Source: GCA-2861595 sp035536185
GTDB taxonomy: Bacteria; Actinomycetota; Acidimicrobiia; Acidimicrobiales; GCA-2861595
DNA length: 64,000 nt
Assembly (NCBI GenBank): GCA_035536185.1
Contig: DATLOM010000018.1
Coordinates: 1-64,000 of the forward strand
Direction: 5' to 3'
The first letter of the stretch is position 1; every line of letters begins with the position of its first letter. The translations under genes were made by a program, and so were the position numbers. The notes under the pieces are model-generated. The model worked only from the letters and a program-made list of their open reading frames with translations, was not told where the DNA came from and ran no database searches. Positions 61,686-64,000 of the stretch are shown here, in pieces.

Positions 61686-62951
61686 ATGGCCTGCCGGCAT
61701 GTCCCGACTCCTAGAGTCGGCGCGGTGTCGAACCCGGGGGTTGGGGTGCTGCACCGGTTGGCGCCGGCCGATCGGGCGCGGACGCCGGAGGAGGTGGCCC
61801 GTTCACTCGTCGCTCTGCACTCGACCGACCCGGCCTCGGTGCACCTCGCCGTAGCGGCCCGTACCGCCGGCGCCGGCGCCTCGGTCGCCGACATCGACCG
61901 TGCCCTGCACGACGACCGCACCATCGTCCGGGTCATGGGCATGCGTCGCACGCTGTGGGCGGTGCCGGCCGAGCTCATGCCCGTGATCGCCGGGGCATGT
62001 GGGCGGGCCATCGCCGCCGACGAGCGGCGCAAGCTGGTCAAGGCCGTGGAGGACCAGGGCGTAGCCAACGACGCGCCGCGCTTCATCTGCGATCTCGAGG
62101 ACCAGGCGCTGGCCGCACTGGCCGCCAGGGGCGAAGCCCTGACCCGTGAGCTGACCGGCGACGTTCCGGGCCTCAGGAAGACCGTCCGCTTCGGCGGGAC
62201 ATCCAAGTGGGCGGCCGATGTCGGCCTGTCCAGCAGGATCGTCCTCCTCCTGGCCTGCGACGGGCGCATCGTCCGCACCCGCCCGCGGGGCACGTGGACC
62301 TCGACCCAGCACCGCTACGCCATCGCCCCGCGGGCCGGTGATCCGATGGACACCGCCGATGCCCAGCTGGAGCTCGCACGCCTTTGGCTCCGCACGTTCG
62401 GCCCGATGTCCACGGACCTGGTCGCCGACCTCAAGTGGTGGGCCGGTTGGACCGTGGCCGATACCAAAAGGGCGCTGGCCGGTGCCGGCGGTGGCGATGG
62501 GGGCCGGCGTGCGGGGCAGCCCTCGGGCGCCCGTACCGTTCCCGCCGGTCCCGCCGGTGCCGCCCGTAGGGGTGCTGGTACCGATCGAGGCGATCCTCCC
62601 TCGCCGACCAAACGATCCGATCCGGGCCAATGGGCCGCCCTCGTGCCATCACTCGACCCGACGACGATGGGGTGGAAGCAGCGGTCGTGGTACCTGGGGG
62701 ACCTCGGGCCAATGCTGTTCGACAGCAACGGGAACGCCGGCCCGGCCATCTGGTTCGCCGGCCGGATCGTCGGCGGCTGGGCCCAGCGGACCACCGGCGA
62801 GGTCGTCACCCGCCTCCTGGTCGATATCGGCCACGATGGCGTTGCCGCCGTCGATGCCGAGGCGGTGCGGCTGCAGTCGTGGCTCGACTCCAGCGGCTCC
62901 ATCGTCAAGCCGCGCTTCCCCACGCCGCTCCAGAAGGAGCTGGCCGGCTGA
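61686..62951 (+). CDS. Winged-helix DNA-binding protein (AlkZ/YcaQ-related family)
   Basis: This is a 421-aa protein. VARSLVALHSTDPASVHLAV, MRRTLWAVPAELMPVI, WLRTFGPMSTDLVADLKWWA and LDPTTMGWKQRSWYL are family markers of the HTH_42/winged-helix proteins, which include the DNA glycosylase AlkZ. The catalytic Gln pair of AlkZ is not evident. A Gly/Pro/Arg low-complexity insert lies at 62490-62630 where relatives have an ordered strand. Start unsure: ATG 61686 or GTG 61725. Confidence 0.75.
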   Translation: MACRHVPTPRVGAVSNPGVGVLHRLAPADRARTPEEVARSLVALHSTDPASVHLAVAARTAGAGASVADIDRALHDDRTIVRVMGMRRTLWAVPAELMPVIAGACGRAIAADERRKLVKAVEDQGVANDAPRFICDLEDQALAALAARGEALTRELTGDVPGLRKTVRFGGTSKWAADVGLSSRIVLLLACDGRIVRTRPRGTWTSTQHRYAIAPRAGDPMDTADAQLELARLWLRTFGPMSTDLVADLKWWAGWTVADTKRALAGAGGGDGGRRAGQPSGARTVPAGPAGAARRGAGTDRGDPPSPTKRSDPGQWAALVPSLDPTTMGWKQRSWYLGDLGPMLFDSNGNAGPAIWFAGRIVGGWAQRTTGEVVTRLLVDIGHDGVAAVDAEAVRLQSWLDSSGSIVKPRFPTPLQKELAG

Positions 62952-63050
62952 TAGCCCGGCGCAGAACCAGTTGGGCGAGACACATACGAACCCGCGGGAG
63001 GAGGGTCACTGCAATGCGTAACTGGCTCTGCGTCGGCCTCCGACCGGTGC

Positions 63051-63314
63051 CTACATCTCGACGACCGGCTCGTCCCCGCTCTCCGGCTCGGTCGCCTCCA
63101 CTGACCACTTCAGCTGGAGCTCGACCTCCTCCTCGTCCTCATCGCGTTCGTGCTCGACGCTGAACCGCGCCCTGACGGGCACGTAGATCCGCTCGCCGGC
63201 GACCTGGACCCGGAAGGGTTGGCCGGTCTCCAGGGCGTCGGCCAGGCGGCGCAGCTTGGCCACCACATCCGCGGTTGGGTACTCGCGTTCGACGTCACGG
63301 GATGCATCAGTCAT
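63051..63314 (-). CDS. Amphi-Trp domain protein
   Basis: This is an 87-aa protein: VVAKLRRLADALETGQPFRV, QVAGERIYVPVRARFSVEHE, EVELQLKWSVEA. These match the amphi-Trp family, small proteins common in actinobacteria and archaea, function unknown. ATG 63314. Confidence 0.8.
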   Translation of the reverse strand: MTDASRDVEREYPTADVVAKLRRLADALETGQPFRVQVAGERIYVPVRARFSVEHERDEDEEEVELQLKWSVEATEPESGDEPVVEM

Positions 63315-63445
63315 GCCGGGAACATACCGTCGGAGTCGGCAGCCGGCGCACCCGTGCCCCCGTTGCCGATGATGCCGCTAGCGGGACGGCACGGCCGCGG
63401 AAGGCCACACGGGGAGCGTCGGCCGCGGAGGGGCCTGCAGGATTG

Positions 63446-63467
63446 CCGAGTACGAGCTCGTACTCGG
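63446..63467. promoter_or_regulatory. Perfect 22-bp palindrome
   Basis: CCGAGTACGAG and CTCGTACTCGG are exact complements with no spacer. It lies between the divergent 5' end of the amphi-Trp gene and the 3' end of the AAA+ gene. GGAGAG and a short 18-codon frame (ATG 63483) follow it. An operator is likely; the regulator is unknown. Confidence 0.55.
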
Positions 63468-63523
63468 AACGGAGAGATCCACATGACCGTCACCCGCGAA
63501 AGTCGAGCTGGCGTTGGAGGAGC

Positions 63524-64000
63524 TCAGCGTGAGCGGTAGGCCGCGCCGCTCTCGACCACCTGCTTGTTGAGGCGCTTCGACAGATGGAGCCCCTCCAGGA
63601 CGAACTCCGTGGCACTGGCCACGGCGCCGGGCGTCTCACTGCCGGCCAGCGCCAGCACCGGCTCCCGCAGCGCCGGCAGCTCGCTCAGCAACGTGCCGTA
63701 CGCCGGGGAGGCCACGTCGTCGCCCACGTGCACGGCCTCCTGGCGCTCGTCGAAGGACTGGATGACGCCGGCCAGCGCCGGCAGGGAACAGCGCTGCTTG
63801 AAGACGGTGAGCACGGCAGCGCTGACGAGCCGCTCGACGATGGCCTCCTCCTGACCCTCCTCCAGGGTGTCGATCTCCACCTTGCCGGCGGTCGATGCGG
63901 CCAGCGCCGGCAGGTCGCTGACCCGGGGCACCACCTCCTTCTCGCCGAGCCGCAGCGCCCGGCGGGCGGCGTTGGCCACCAGGGTCTCGGAGTTGGCGAT
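63524..64000 (-). CDS. Mg-chelatase-subunit-I-like AAA+ protein (C-terminal part, 5' end outside window)
   Basis: The visible 158 residues run from IANSETLVANAARRALRLGE to a stop at 63524. DLPALAASTAGKVEIDTLEE, ERLVSAAVLTVFKQRC and LLSELPALREPVLALAG match the C-terminal helical half of bacterial magnesium-chelatase ChlI-like ATPases that often accompany VWA proteins. The ATPase core lies beyond the right edge. Confidence 0.75.
   Translation of the reverse strand: MANSETLVANAARRALRLGEKEVVPRVSDLPALAASTAGKVEIDTLEEGQEEAIVERLVSAAVLTVFKQRCSLPALAGVIQSFDERQEAVHVGDDVASPAYGTLLSELPALREPVLALAGSETPGAVASATEFVLEGLHLSKRLNKQVVESGAAYRSR

Noticed and set aside
63483..63539. 18-codon frame as a peptide gene
   Set aside because: Too short to support by sequence alone, despite a ribosome-site-like GGAGAG; kept only as part of a finding.

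Overview
The window is high-GC DNA with frequent GTG/TTG starts, many start/stop overlaps, an amphi-Trp protein, an HxlR regulator, a SARP-type regulator and a mycobacterial-type chorismate pyruvate-lyase. This suits an uncultured Actinomycetota, possibly Acidimicrobiia; that is an inference from gene style and content, as there is no rRNA or other phylogenetic marker here. No tRNA, rRNA or CRISPR array was recognised.

Layout. 1-4622 (-): the N-terminal 1540 residues of a giant exported repeat protein (Kelch-like propeller, SBBP-type propeller, Calx-beta modules). 4690-7770: a small secreted protein, a dead IS21-type transposase with IS21-like terminal repeats, three copies of an 18-bp palindrome, and a NarL/LuxR response regulator with no recognisable start codon. 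7853-24519: an alternating-strand set that reads as a specialised-metabolite cluster. It holds two paralogous VOC proteins, an MBL hydrolase, a benzoate-CoA-ligase-like enzyme, a sulfotransferase, a free acyl carrier protein, three MGT/UGT-type glycosyltransferases, an adenylation-carrier didomain protein, an alpha/beta hydrolase relative without its nucleophile, a GT2 glycosyltransferase, a cytosolic subtilase with an adjacent 84-aa partner, a DegT aminotransferase, an Rv2949c-type chorismate pyruvate-lyase and an Sfp/EntD phosphopantetheinyl transferase. The most economical reading is that chorismate gives 4-hydroxybenzoate, which is loaded on a carrier and glycosylated, with amination and sulfation as possible decorations. 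No PKS or condensation domain is present.

24.5-31.6 kb: membrane and exported proteins, an M28 peptidase with a HAD-like N-terminus, and an APS kinase. 31.7-40.3 kb: an apparent lipid or sterol locus (GMC oxidoreductase with an extra C-terminal domain, membrane metallophosphoesterase, patatin, acetoacetate-decarboxylase-family protein, DUF1772-like membrane protein, hydrolase with a Cys at the nucleophile position). 40.3-43.9 kb: a degraded stretch with an internally deleted methyltransferase and two genes each interrupted by one missing base. 43.9-50.6 kb: an AddB-like nuclease and AddA-like helicase-nuclease pair. 50.6-58.3 kb: AI-2E-type permease, methyltransferase, TSUP permease, KtrB/KtrA potassium uptake, VOC protein, a carbonic anhydrase remnant, HxlR regulator and a cytosolic HtrA-like protease.

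58.25-59.97 kb carries two unusual repeat families around a lipoprotein gene and an S4-domain gene: two long imperfect palindromes and a six-unit tandem array of hairpin-forming 55-62-bp units. The right end holds an SF2 helicase, a winged-helix DNA-binding protein, an amphi-Trp protein, a perfect 22-bp palindrome and the 3' part of a Mg-chelatase-type AAA+ protein that runs off the window.
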